A DNA stretch of 64,000 nt from Colimorpha sp045597945 (GCA_045597945.1 JAZLLD010000055.1:16218-80217), one strand, 5' to 3'; shown: positions 45,255 to 53,270, numbered from the stretch's first letter. Notes: generated from the sequence alone by a model not told the origin. Numbers and translations are program-made.

Positions 45255-45839
45255 CTATCGTATATGCGTAATCTTGTGAGTCTGAAGTGATAATCTCCAT
45301 TGCGGGTGCGATTTGCAATATTCAATGGCCTGCACCACATTTCGTTGAGTTGCTTCCGCATTTCCAAAAACGTCAATTGGTTGCAGACAGAACACCTCAG
45401 CATCAAAAGAGGCCCATCGTTGAGGATCATCACTTCCCTCACCAAACAGCAGCTTGATTTCCTGACACTTATCCACCACCACTTGTGCCACTTTAGGAGA
45501 AATAGTAACCCAGTCTACCCCTTGAGGGATTGGCCGAGAGCCATTCGTCTCCATGTGAACTCTATAACCTTGGAAAGCACAGCTAATCAGATCCTCAGTC
45601 ACTTGCAAAGTAGGTTCGCCGCCAGTGAGGCAGACTCTTTGGCATGGATACTGACTGATTTCGTTGCGGATATCCTGAGACGTCATCAACCGAAAATCCT
45701 CATGCTGCGTGTCGCAAAAAGGACACTGCAGATTGCACCCTGAAAAACGCACAAACACCATCGGCACTCCTGCCCATGCGCCCTCACCCTGCAATGAATA
45801 AAAGATTTCGTTGATGCGGTATTGCTTGACTTCCATCAT
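45255..45839 (-). CDS. queE: 7-carboxy-7-deazaguanine synthase
   Basis: Radical-SAM enzyme that contracts 6-carboxytetrahydropterin to 7-carboxy-7-deazaguanine, in preQ0/queuosine synthesis. It has 194 residues from the ATG at 45837-45839 (MMEVKQYRINEIF); a longer frame reaches into queD and is not used. The cluster cysteines are in SGCNLQCPFCDTQ, with EIFYSLQGEG at the start and LTGGEPTLQ binding SAM. It follows queD with one base between, so it is translationally coupled. Confidence 0.95.
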   Translation of the reverse strand: MMEVKQYRINEIFYSLQGEGAWAGVPMVFVRFSGCNLQCPFCDTQHEDFRLMTSQDIRNEISQYPCQRVCLTGGEPTLQVTEDLISCAFQGYRVHMETNGSRPIPQGVDWVTISPKVAQVVVDKCQEIKLLFGEGSDDPQRWASFDAEVFCLQPIDVFGNAEATQRNVVQAIEYCKSHPQWRLSLQTHKITHIR

Positions 45840-45840
45840 T

Positions 45841-46167
45841 TTATTTTTCGTAAATTGCAGTATTACCTGATGATTCTTGAACACTTACCTTATAGCAATT
45901 CGGCACACGCTGACAAATCCAATAAGCGATGTTTTCTGCCGTAGGATTACAATCCATCAAGTCGTTCAAATTAGTGTGGTCCAGTTGCTTCACCACTTCG
46001 GAAATATGAGAAAAATCCACAACCATTCCATTCTTATCCAACTGCTCCGACTTGCAGAAGACCTCAATCACCCAGTTGTGGCCATGAAGATTTGCACACT
46101 TGCTATCATAGTCGAGATTCAGGTGGTGAGCCCCTGAAATCTCTATCTTTTTGCTAATATAATACAT
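45841..46167 (-). CDS. queD: 6-carboxy-5,6,7,8-tetrahydropterin synthase
   Basis: PTPS-family zinc enzyme, 108 residues from the ATG at 46165-46167 (MYYISKKIEISGAHHL). Zinc histidines occur in SGAHHL and NLHGHNW; the catalytic Cys is in DSKCANLHGH. Converts dihydroneopterin triphosphate to the carboxypterin used by QueE. The middle gene of queC-queD-queE, 4 nt after queC. Confidence 0.94.
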   Translation of the reverse strand: MYYISKKIEISGAHHLNLDYDSKCANLHGHNWVIEVFCKSEQLDKNGMVVDFSHISEVVKQLDHTNLNDLMDCNPTAENIAYWICQRVPNCYKVSVQESSGNTAIYEK

Positions 46168-46171
46168 CTTG

Positions 46172-46825
46172 TTATGCTTGATAAACCGTATTGTCTTGAA
46201 TTCCAGCGTCAGCCATTGCCTGCTTACGCTCGCGGCAGGTGGCGCAGACACCGCAATGGGTCTCTTGGCCTTTGTAGCAACTCCATGTTAGAGAATAATC
46301 TAGGCCCAACTCAGCACCAATCTTGGCAATATCCGACTTGGAAAGTCCGGTATAGGGTGCAAAAACACAGACTTCAGCATCGGTTCCGGCACTGATGGCG
46401 GCATCCATGGCCGAGATAAATCCCGGACGGCAATCGGGATAAGTGGCGTGATCGCCTCCATGATTGGCAATCATCACTCCTTTCAACCCACGGCTATTGG
46501 CCAGTCCGGCGGCAATAGACAGCATGATGCCATTGCGGAAAGGCACGACAGTCGATTTGATATTCTCCTCGGCATAGTCGGCTTCGGGAATAGCTTCCGC
46601 GCCCTCTAGCAGCGATGACTTAAAGTGCTGAGCCATAAACCCTAGGTCAATGACCACATGCGCTATGCCCAACTGTTGGCAATGCAAGGCGGCAAAAGCA
46701 AGTTCTTTGGCATTGTGGTTAGCCCCGTAGTTAAAAGAGAGGGCCAACGCAATCTCATTTTGATAGTGGTAAAGCATGGTTACTGAGTCCATGCCACCCG
46801 ACAGGATAAGCAGTTTATCTTTCAT
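46172..46825 (-). CDS. queC: 7-cyano-7-deazaguanine synthase
   Basis: ATP- and ammonia-dependent enzyme forming preQ0; 217 residues. ATP-pyrophosphatase loop SGGMDSVT, the PFRNGIMLSIA segment, and a zinc site near the C terminus (C-x7-CGVCATC). First gene of the que operon with a promoter about 66 nt upstream. Downstream queF, tgt and queA are not in the window; preQ0 could also feed DNA modification, but no dpd genes are visible here. Confidence 0.95.
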   Translation of the reverse strand: MKDKLLILSGGMDSVTMLYHYQNEIALALSFNYGANHNAKELAFAALHCQQLGIAHVVIDLGFMAQHFKSSLLEGAEAIPEADYAEENIKSTVVPFRNGIMLSIAAGLANSRGLKGVMIANHGGDHATYPDCRPGFISAMDAAISAGTDAEVCVFAPYTGLSKSDIAKIGAELGLDYSLTWSCYKGQETHCGVCATCRERKQAMADAGIQDNTVYQA

Positions 46826-46890
46826 TAATTCTTGTTTTTAAAGTGGTTAGCAAGCACACTCGGGATACTCTCCCCTTACTTTTCAGTTTG

Positions 46891-46898
46891 CAAAGATA
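46891..46898 (-). promoter_or_regulatory. que operon promoter -7 box
   Basis: CAAAGATA reads TATCTTTG on the minus strand, about 66 nt upstream of the queC ATG. No preQ1-riboswitch-like sequence is evident in the leader. Confidence 0.65.
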
Positions 46899-46922
46899 CA
46901 ACTTTTTTCGGAATTACAAACA

Positions 46923-46954
46923 AAAAAGTGGCCGACAGCTCTCGGCCACTTTTT
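46923..46954. terminator. Terminator after the gene at 47004
   Basis: Perfect 13-bp stem AAAAAGTGGCCGA / TCGGCCACTTTTT with loop CAGCTC, T-run on both strands. It ends the upstream minus-strand pair just before the que promoter. Confidence 0.9.
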
Positions 46955-47003
46955 ATTTATGATTTATGCCTAATGGGAGAAATCATTGATATTCATATTG
47001 CTA

Positions 47004-47513
47004 CTATTCTTTTTTCAACAAATCCGACATGTCGGAAGTGGATTTCACCTCTACTTGTTGCCCTTCGCCATTGGCTGGGGTATCCCAAGACGAGTTGTAG
47101 AGCGACTGGTCTTTCGGCACTACCACTACAGACCCATCGGGTGTAGATAGTGCTTGCCACTCAGGTTCAACTTCAGGCTCAGATTCAGGCACAGGCTCTC
47201 CTAACATTACGTATCCTTCATATTCACCATGTTCCTCATAACTAGAATCGGCATCGGTTGCCAAATCAGTCCTATTGCAACTGACATTGGCTAGGGCCAA
47301 TGCGGCAACACCCGCAACTACTACTTTGCGGCCAAGCGAACGTCTGAGGTTCAACGCATCTTCAAGTTGGCGAACTTCAGATTCGCACCGAGGGCAAGTC
47401 CCGCGACATGGCCCTTGGTGCGTACATTCGGACACCTGGAGGTCAATGCCATTAGCCTCAGCCACCTGGCGCCGCACATCCTTCAGTATGCGGCATTTAT
47501 CCTTACCTTTCAT
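47004..47513 (-). CDS. Conserved Bacteroidota protein with Cys motif and one TM segment
   Basis: A 169-residue protein. The N-terminal 60 residues (KCRILKDVRRQVAEANGID, then Cys30, Cys36, Cys40 and Cys43 in CTHQGPCRGTCPRC) are a pattern I have seen in many Bacteroidota proteins of unknown function and may bind zinc or a cluster. One hydrophobic segment (about 62-80) ends in VSC. The C-terminal half is acidic, low-complexity (PESEPEVEPEW). Function unknown. 35 nt after the gene at 47549. Confidence 0.7.
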   Translation of the reverse strand: MKGKDKCRILKDVRRQVAEANGIDLQVSECTHQGPCRGTCPRCESEVRQLEDALNLRRSLGRKVVVAGVAALALANVSCNRTDLATDADSSYEEHGEYEGYVMLGEPVPESEPEVEPEWQALSTPDGSVVVVPKDQSLYNSSWDTPANGEGQQVEVKSTSDMSDLLKKE

Positions 47514-47548
47514 GAGATTAGACGCAAAGGAAATAATTCCACATCAAG

Positions 47549-47923
47549 TTATTTATAATCTTCAGCTAATGCAATATATTCCTTATTTTGAATGAGAAAC
47601 AGCAGATACTCCTTATATCGAGCCAGCGCAGGAATGATATTGCCAGGCTTTATATGCGAATTGTCAATCAGATTTGTTGAATTATTCTTTCTTCGCTCAA
47701 TACGCACAGACAACTCTGAAACAAGTGTAATTGCAACTTGCGGAATATCAATCTTAAAGAATAGATTTACTAAATCTAAATAGTTGGGGCTCATCTCAGG
47801 GAACACCTCCAGAACTTGCCTCATGTAAGTGCAATACTGATTTCTTGAATTTTCAGAATTAACGTTCGAATATCTTTCTAGATATTTTTTATATCCCTTT
47901 AGTGGGTAATCTAAGTTTGCCAT
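47549..47923 (-). CDS. Hypothetical protein
   Basis: A 124-residue, largely helical, charged protein without signal peptide or membrane segment; A+T-rich compared with housekeeping neighbours. I do not recognise a family. It is co-directional with the gene at 47004. Confidence 0.55.
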   Translation of the reverse strand: MANLDYPLKGYKKYLERYSNVNSENSRNQYCTYMRQVLEVFPEMSPNYLDLVNLFFKIDIPQVAITLVSELSVRIERRKNNSTNLIDNSHIKPGNIIPALARYKEYLLFLIQNKEYIALAEDYK

Positions 47924-48022
47924 ATTTAATTCATTTTTTCCAAAATAAAAACCTTATTGTATATTTTTTGAACCTATAATGACCAACAAGTTGAGTTCAT
48001 TTAAACCACAGGTAAACTCACT

Positions 48023-49441
48023 CTAGAAATAGAGGTCGCGCTCACCCTCGCCAATCTTGCAGAGGTTGCCCTCAACTCGTTTTTTGAGATCTTCTTTGGC
48101 GAAAGTTTCGGTAAGTTGTTTCAGCAGAGCCATACCTTTGGCCTTGGTGGCGGGGCTGGCATAGTCTTCCAGATACTCACGGAAGGTGAACATGGCGTTG
48201 GGCTTGCAGAACTCCTTGATAAGACCAGGCTTAGCCAAATCCATAAAGTCGGCTCCTACCCTGCCCTTGCGGTAGCAACCGGTGCAGAAACTGGGGATGT
48301 AGCCGCCGTCAATCATAGCACTGATGACTTCGTCGAGCGAACGATGGTCACCCAGAGAGAACTGAGCGCCAGTCTTTTGATGGGCATTCTCATCAATGCT
48401 GCGCTCGCCCTCTTCATAGCCACCAGGATTGGTCTCGCTGGCTGCGGAAATCTGGCTGGCACCATAGCGCACCAGCTCATCGCGCATCTCTGGACGCTCG
48501 CGGGTGCTGATAATGATGCCGGTATAAGGCATAGCTATGCGAATGATGGCCACAATCTTACGGAAGTCCTTGTCACTCACCGGATGAGGCAGATTCTCGG
48601 GCAGACTGAAGGGCGTACCCTCTGCGGGCTCAATACGGGGGAAACTGACGGTGTGAGGGCCGCAACCATAGTCTTCCTCCAAGTGGCGGGCATGCTCCAT
48701 AATGGCAAGAATTTCAAAACGATAGTCGGTCAGGCCGAAAAGAACACCCAGACCCACATCGTTGATGCCGCCTTCCTGTGCGCGATCCATGCAAGTCAGT
48801 CGGTAGAGATAGTCGGACTTGGGACCCGATGGGTGGAATTTCTTGTATTCCACGGGGTCGTAAGTCTCTTGGAAACAGACGTATGTGCCAATCTTCTCGG
48901 CATGCAGCTTAGCGAAATCTTCCACGCTCATGGGCGCCAGCTCCACATTGATGCGGCGGATGGTGCTACCCTTCTCATCCTTAGCGGCATAGGTGCGGCG
49001 GATGGCCTCCACCATATAGTCGGCATTGTTGCGGGGACTCTCACCACAAATCAGCAAGGCGCGCTTGTGGCCCATGCGCAACAGCTGCAGCGTCTCCTGC
49101 TCTATCTCATCCATGGTCAGCACCTTGCGCAACAGACCGTGATTGTCGCGGCGGAAACCGCAGTAGACGCAGTTGTTCACACAGGCGTTGCCCGTATAAA
49201 TGGGGGCAAACAGCACCAGGCGCTTGCCGTAAATCTCATCTTTGCAGTATTTTGCGGTGTCTAAAATCTTCTCAATTTCGGCCTCGTCCTCCACGCAGAG
49301 AAGTTTAGCCACATCTTCCAAGTTCAGGCCCTTCAGTTTGCGAGCCTTGTTAAGAATATCGTTCAGTTCCGACTCGGTGGGAACATTATTGTCAAGCAGA
49401 CCATACAGTTTGTCGCGGTCGATAAAGTTTTGATGACGCAT
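48023..49441 (-). CDS. hydG: [FeFe]-hydrogenase H-cluster maturase HydG
   Basis: Radical-SAM tyrosine lyase that makes the CO and CN ligands of the H-cluster; 472 residues. The SAM cluster cysteines are in CVNNCVYCGF; the second, C-terminal cluster site is FCTGCYRKGRVG with a later Cys, which separates HydG from ThiH. It supports the HydA at 7166 and perhaps the HydS-like protein at 3307, 38-45 kb away. hydE and hydF are not in the window. Confidence 0.96.
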   Translation of the reverse strand: MRHQNFIDRDKLYGLLDNNVPTESELNDILNKARKLKGLNLEDVAKLLCVEDEAEIEKILDTAKYCKDEIYGKRLVLFAPIYTGNACVNNCVYCGFRRDNHGLLRKVLTMDEIEQETLQLLRMGHKRALLICGESPRNNADYMVEAIRRTYAAKDEKGSTIRRINVELAPMSVEDFAKLHAEKIGTYVCFQETYDPVEYKKFHPSGPKSDYLYRLTCMDRAQEGGINDVGLGVLFGLTDYRFEILAIMEHARHLEEDYGCGPHTVSFPRIEPAEGTPFSLPENLPHPVSDKDFRKIVAIIRIAMPYTGIIISTRERPEMRDELVRYGASQISAASETNPGGYEEGERSIDENAHQKTGAQFSLGDHRSLDEVISAMIDGGYIPSFCTGCYRKGRVGADFMDLAKPGLIKEFCKPNAMFTFREYLEDYASPATKAKGMALLKQLTETFAKEDLKKRVEGNLCKIGEGERDLYF

Positions 49442-49510
49442 ATATTTGATTTTTTGTTTCGAAGTTAATGAAGTTTGAAATTCTATAAATCCTTATTTAT
49501 CCGGCAAATA

Positions 49511-49762
49511 CTACACTTTGCTCTTGGTCACAACCGCCTTGGATTCCACGCCCTCAATTCGCCCCAGTTTGCCAGTCAAGGCATTGATGCGGTCGGTGGG
49601 ACCTTCCACAATAAGCGATATCACGGCAATATCTCTGTCGTGAAACGGAAGGCCTTGTCGGCAAAGGATGATATCAGCAAAATCCGAAACCACGGCATTG
49701 ATTTCGGCCGACCTTGTACGGTCTTGAATCAGTATAGTAATTGTTCCTATCCTCTTCTCCAT
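49511..49762 (-). CDS. TM1266-family hydrogenase-associated ACT-like protein
   Basis: An 83-residue ACT/ferredoxin-like-fold protein: RIGTITILIQDRTRSAEINAVVSDFADIILCRQGLP split as its core, then RDIAVISLIVEGPTDRINAL. This is the TM1266 group (putative iron-only hydrogenase system regulator), usually beside hydE, hydF or hydG. It starts the transcript that continues into hydG 69 nt later. Regulatory role is assumed from the family name only. Confidence 0.88.
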   Translation of the reverse strand: MEKRIGTITILIQDRTRSAEINAVVSDFADIILCRQGLPFHDRDIAVISLIVEGPTDRINALTGKLGRIEGVESKAVVTKSKV

Positions 49763-49812
49763 CAGGTATTAAGCTTTTGGGTTAGATGAATAATCATATC
49801 ATTTTCGATTTG

Positions 49813-49820
49813 CAAAGATA
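49813..49820 (-). promoter_or_regulatory. Promoter -7 box of the TM1266-hydG transcript
   Basis: CAAAGATA reads TATCTTTG on the minus strand, 51 nt upstream of the start at 49762. Confidence 0.65.
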
Positions 49821-49863
49821 CGAAAAAATATTTGAATAGAAAAAACATTTTTGCCAGCTATCG

Positions 49864-51078
49864 CTATTGTTCATTCACAATAGATTCCGCCAAACTGTTC
49901 AACACCACGCATTCCTCACGGCTGCATTTGCCTTTGTTCTCTATGCGCGGCCAATCGCTAGGTACAAGAAGCAGAACCTGCCCATTTACGCAATAGTCAT
50001 AAAGTCCTCCAGGGCACTGCGCCAAGTCTGAGAAACCGTTGTCTTGCAATTGAATAATAGAGTGTCCCTCCCGCAGACATACATCCCGCACAGCCACCTC
50101 GTGAGGGCTGATGAAAGGGCTTACCAAAGCATAGCCATTCCGGGCTTTGAGCACGCAGTCGTTCTGATGGGCACGGCGGGATTCTGTATCATTGTCGCGC
50201 TCCCATCTGTAACGGCAGTGGACCTGTATGCGAGGCAGTGCCAACAAGTTAACATTGCCCAAGGCATCAAACTTCCGCCCGGCAATCTCTATGCCGCGAA
50301 TAGGCAACAACCATTCTGGCTTATGCATTCGCAACCATCTGTGCGACGGATTGTTATGGACATATTCTATCATGGCCTTCAGCTGGCCTTTGCGCCGCAA
50401 TCTAGTCTCGTCAAAATCCTCGGCAAAGAGGGCATGCTGCTCAATAATGCGGGGTGTAGCATTCTTTAAGAAAGAAGCTATACCAGACTGAGAACCAGCC
50501 ACCTCGCCCTGCCTCAAGGCCGCCCCACAGCCGCCCATCTCTCCGTCCCTCTTCAAGGCCGTCTCACGGCCACCCATCTCTCCGTCCCTCACCAAGGCCG
50601 TCTCACGGCCGCCACTCTCCCCCAAATAAGCCCTCAACGCTTTATTGCATCCCTGCTTAAAACCGCGGATAACCACCCCCAACTTCTGCGCCATAGGCTG
50701 CCTTACAAACAGCACAAAATGAATATGTTCCGGCATCACGCAAGCGGCCAGAATCTGCACATCATTCCCCTTCCTAGCCTCTTGGGAAGGTATTTCTTGG
50801 ATCTTGCGCTGGATATCCCTGCCTAGCGGCGTAAACTCCACCCTTGCCGACTCAGCCAACTGCTTCTCAGTCAGCATCCTCCCATCTGCCGAGACATACC
50901 CAACTCTCCCATCCGCCCCCACGACCTTCCTAAGGTCATAACCATTCCTACAATCCACCATCCGCCCCAGCACCTGACAGCGGTCACTCACCACCAAAGT
51001 AATATGGTAGATACACCGCTCCCTATAATCATGCAGCGGATGATGCTTTCGGTGTGTCGGTTTAGAAAGTTTATTCAT
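49864..51078 (-). CDS. RAYT-like HUH (IS200/Y1) transposase with extra C-terminal domain
   Basis: A 404-residue protein with a Y1-transposase core: an N-terminal YHITLVVSDR strand, the HUH motif in MPEHIHFVLFV (His118, His120) and helix IRGFKQGCNKALRAYLGE, in which Tyr151 is the best candidate nucleophile. REP-associated tyrosine transposases look like this. Unusual parts: three 13-residue repeats (about 154-195) from a 39-bp DNA repeat, and a C-terminal region (about 310-375: SPFISPHEVAVRDVCLREG, then QLQDNGFSDLAQCPGGLYD) that resembles a DprA/SLOG-like fold. An 11-bp-unit palindromic element lies 125 nt upstream. No terminal IS ends seen. Confidence 0.8.
   Translation of the reverse strand: MNKLSKPTHRKHHPLHDYRERCIYHITLVVSDRCQVLGRMVDCRNGYDLRKVVGADGRVGYVSADGRMLTEKQLAESARVEFTPLGRDIQRKIQEIPSQEARKGNDVQILAACVMPEHIHFVLFVRQPMAQKLGVVIRGFKQGCNKALRAYLGESGGRETALVRDGEMGGRETALKRDGEMGGCGAALRQGEVAGSQSGIASFLKNATPRIIEQHALFAEDFDETRLRRKGQLKAMIEYVHNNPSHRWLRMHKPEWLLPIRGIEIAGRKFDALGNVNLLALPRIQVHCRYRWERDNDTESRRAHQNDCVLKARNGYALVSPFISPHEVAVRDVCLREGHSIIQLQDNGFSDLAQCPGGLYDYCVNGQVLLLVPSDWPRIENKGKCSREECVVLNSLAESIVNEQ
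50515..50634. repeat. 39-bp tandem repeat inside the RAYT gene
   Basis: About three copies of a 39-bp unit (starts at 50515, 50554 and 50593), encoding 13-residue units of the form RDGEMGGRETALK. In frame, so copy-number change would keep the gene open. Confidence 0.8.
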
Positions 51079-51104
51079 AAAAGAATGCTACTAATTTGAA
51101 AATG

Positions 51105-51112
51105 CAAAGATA
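51105..51112 (-). promoter_or_regulatory. RAYT gene promoter -7 box
   Basis: CAAAGATA reads TATCTTTG on the minus strand, 27 nt upstream of the ATG at 51078. Confidence 0.6.
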
Positions 51113-51202
51113 CATATTTTTCTTCACATATACGCCATTATATTAAAAAAGACTCTAACTTTCCACCCTCAAACGCAGCCCACCTCCCTAGTAACTTCGC
51201 CA

Positions 51203-51299
51203 GTTATACTATATTTATACCTTAGTTATACTATATTTATACTATACAGAAAGGTATAAATAAGGTATAAGTATAGTATAAATATAGGATAAGGAACGG
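51203..51299. repeat. 11-bp-unit palindromic element, copy D
   Basis: Same family as copies A-C: left units TATACTATATT, TATACCTTAGT and TATACTATATT, right inverted units AAGGTATAAAT, AAGGTATAAGT and ATAGTATAAAT, ending GGATAAGGAACGG and a G-rich flank to about 51330. It lies between the divergent RAYT and crt genes. The rest of 51113-51523 is G-rich filler and the crt promoter. Confidence 0.85.
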
Positions 51300-51485
51300 G
51301 GTTAGAGCGGGGTTACACTGGAGGTGCGGGGTGGGCGGAGGTGCGTGAGCGAGAGGTAGGATTAGCGGGCTGGAGGGCTGGGTTGGAGGGCGAAATGCAG
51401 GGCTGTTTGGGGAAGGAAACTGGGGCTGAAGGGCTGGTTTTCAATGGCATTGCAAAAAAAATATTTTTATGTCATAAAAAAATCG

Positions 51486-51493
51486 TATATTTG
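51486..51493 (+). promoter_or_regulatory. crt-hbd promoter -7 box
   Basis: TATATTTG fits TAnnTTTG, 30 nt upstream of the crt ATG at 51524. Confidence 0.6.
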
Positions 51494-51523
51494 CAATTTG
51501 AAATAATAATAAAAAAGATACCT

Positions 51524-52297
51524 ATGTATAACTATCTCAAAATAGAACAAGCCGGTGCAGTCACCACGCTGACTATCTCCGCACCCAAATCTTTGAACGC
51601 ACTGAACAGCACTATCCTTGGCGAACTGAACGACGCCCTGGACAACATCCCCGCAGGCACCCGCTGCCTCATCCTCACCGGCGACGGCGAGAAGTCTTTC
51701 GTGGCTGGTGCCGACATCAGCGAGATGTCCACCCTCAACGAGGCCGAGGGCTTTGCTTTCGGCAAGCGCGGTGCCGATGTGTTCCGCAAGATCGAGACCC
51801 TCTCCATCCCCGTCATCGCTGCCATCAACGGCTTTGCCCTGGGCGGCGGCTGCGAGATTGCCATGGCTTGCGACATCCGCATCTGCTCCAGCAACGCCAA
51901 GTTCGGCCAGCCCGAGGTAGGCTTGGGCATCATCCCCGGCTTCAGCGGCACCTACCGCCTGGCCAAACTCGTGGGCATGGGCATGGCTAAGCAGCTCATC
52001 TTCACCGGCCGCGCTATCAAGGCCGACGAGGCACTGCGCATCGGCTTGGTGAACGCCGTGTATGAGCAGGCCGACCTGTTGGCCGAGGCTATGCGTCTGG
52101 CCGAAAGCATCTGCGCCAACGCACCTCTCGCCGTGGCCTACGCCAAGCAGTGCATCAACGAGGAGTACGACCTCAGTGCCGACGAGGCTATCGCATTCGA
52201 AAACAAGATGTTCGGCAAGTGCTTCACTACCGAAGATCAGAAAAACGGCATGGCCGCCTTCCTGAACAAGGGCAAATGCACCTTTGAGGGCAAATAA
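51524..52297 (+). CDS. crt: Enoyl-CoA hydratase (crotonase)
   Basis: Hydrates crotonyl-CoA-type substrates; 257 residues from the ATG at 51524 (MYNYLKIEQAG). A longer open frame upstream crosses the promoter and is not used. The oxyanion-hole segments are FVAGADISEM and NGFALGGGCEIAMACDIR; the catalytic Glu residues are expected in the latter and in GQPEVGLGIIPG. Paired with hbd, it suggests butyryl-CoA-type or polyhydroxybutyrate-type metabolism, but thiolase and butyryl-CoA dehydrogenase genes are not in the window. Confidence 0.93.
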   Translation: MYNYLKIEQAGAVTTLTISAPKSLNALNSTILGELNDALDNIPAGTRCLILTGDGEKSFVAGADISEMSTLNEAEGFAFGKRGADVFRKIETLSIPVIAAINGFALGGGCEIAMACDIRICSSNAKFGQPEVGLGIIPGFSGTYRLAKLVGMGMAKQLIFTGRAIKADEALRIGLVNAVYEQADLLAEAMRLAESICANAPLAVAYAKQCINEEYDLSADEAIAFENKMFGKCFTTEDQKNGMAAFLNKGKCTFEGK

Positions 52298-52303
52298 AGA
52301 ATC

Positions 52304-52379
52304 CTAGCAAACCTAGCTATTCTAGCAAATCTAGAATTGCTAGAAAAACTAGATTATCTAGAACAACTAGCAAACTTAG
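52304..52379. repeat. Exact 9-bp-period CTAG repeat between crt and hbd
   Basis: CTAG occurs at 52304, 52313, 52322, 52331, 52340, 52349, 52358 and 52367, every 9 bases without exception, with a degenerate TTAG at 52376. The five bases between are variable but A-rich (CAAAC, CTATT, CAAAT, AATTG, AAAAA, ATTAT, AACAA, CAAAC). It fills most of the 114-nt intercistronic space. Confidence 0.95.
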
Positions 52380-52411
52380 AAAAAAACAAACAACTTAAAA
52401 AACTACATACT

Positions 52412-53248
52412 ATGAAAATTTGCGTTATTGGTACCGGTACCATGGCAAAAGGCATCGTGAAAGCTTTTGCCGCAAAAATGCCCGTCGTAATGAAGAGCCG
52501 CACCCAGGCCAGCCTCGACAAGGCCATGGGTTCCATCTCCAAATCCTATGCCAAACTCGTTGAGAAAGGCAAAATGACCCAGGAAGCTGTCGACGCTCTG
52601 CTCGCCAACATCACCACCACCACCGACTATGCAGCTTTTGCTGACGCCGACCTCGTTATCGAGGCAGCCGTAGAGGATATGGAACTGAAGAAACAGGTCT
52701 TCGGTGAGCTCAACGGCATCTGCAAAGCCGAGACTATCTTCGCCACCAACAGCTCCAGCCTCTCCATCACCGAGATCGCTGCCGCTAGCGGCCGTCCCGC
52801 CCAGTTCATCGGCATGCACTTCTTCAACCCCGCCGACCGCATGGCTCTCGTTGAGGTTATCAAGGGTCAGCTCACTTCCGCTGAGGTCTGCAAGACCATC
52901 GTCGACCTCTCCACTTCTATCGGCAAGACTCCCGTTGAGGTGAATGAGGCTCCTGGTTTCGTTGTCAACCGCATCCTCATCCCCATGATCAACGAGGCTG
53001 TTGGCATCCTGGCCGACGGTATCGCAACCGCTGAAGATATCGACAAGTGCATGCAGCTTGGCGCCAACCACCCCATGGGTCCTCTGGCATTGGCCGACCT
53101 CATTGGTAACGACGTCAACCTGGCCATCATGGAGGTTCTCTACAACGAGTTCGGCGATCCTAAGTATCGTCCTCACCCCCTGCTCCGCAAGATGGTCCGC
53201 GCTGGTCTCCTTGGCCGCAAAACCGGCGAAGGCTTCTACAAATATTGA
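52412..53248 (+). CDS. hbd: 3-hydroxybutyryl-CoA dehydrogenase
   Basis: NAD(P)-dependent oxidation of 3-hydroxyacyl-CoA; 278 residues from the ATG at 52412 (MKICVIGTGTM). Dinucleotide motif GTGTMAKGI; family signature HFFNPADRMALVEVI with the catalytic His; C-terminal dimerisation domain HPMGPLALADLIG. The frame is open upstream through part of the CTAG repeat to 52337, but the Rossmann strand begins at the chosen start. Shares a transcript with crt; a terminator follows. Confidence 0.93.
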   Translation: MKICVIGTGTMAKGIVKAFAAKMPVVMKSRTQASLDKAMGSISKSYAKLVEKGKMTQEAVDALLANITTTTDYAAFADADLVIEAAVEDMELKKQVFGELNGICKAETIFATNSSSLSITEIAAASGRPAQFIGMHFFNPADRMALVEVIKGQLTSAEVCKTIVDLSTSIGKTPVEVNEAPGFVVNRILIPMINEAVGILADGIATAEDIDKCMQLGANHPMGPLALADLIGNDVNLAIMEVLYNEFGDPKYRPHPLLRKMVRAGLLGRKTGEGFYKY

Positions 53249-53270
53249 TTCTATATCAGCAACATAATAT

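Noticed and set aside
45847..46251. Longer starts for queD and queE
   Set aside because: Both longer frames run into the preceding que gene; the chosen ATGs give the usual family N termini and 1-4 nt gaps.
47004..49800. preQ1 riboswitch near the que operon or a hydE/hydF gene beside hydG
   Set aside because: No matching aptamer sequence or coding frame with HydE or HydF motifs is present.
52337..52411. Longer start for hbd inside the CTAG repeat
   Set aside because: The Rossmann strand begins exactly at the ATG at 52412 and the extension would be repeat-encoded; relatives normally begin at MKI.
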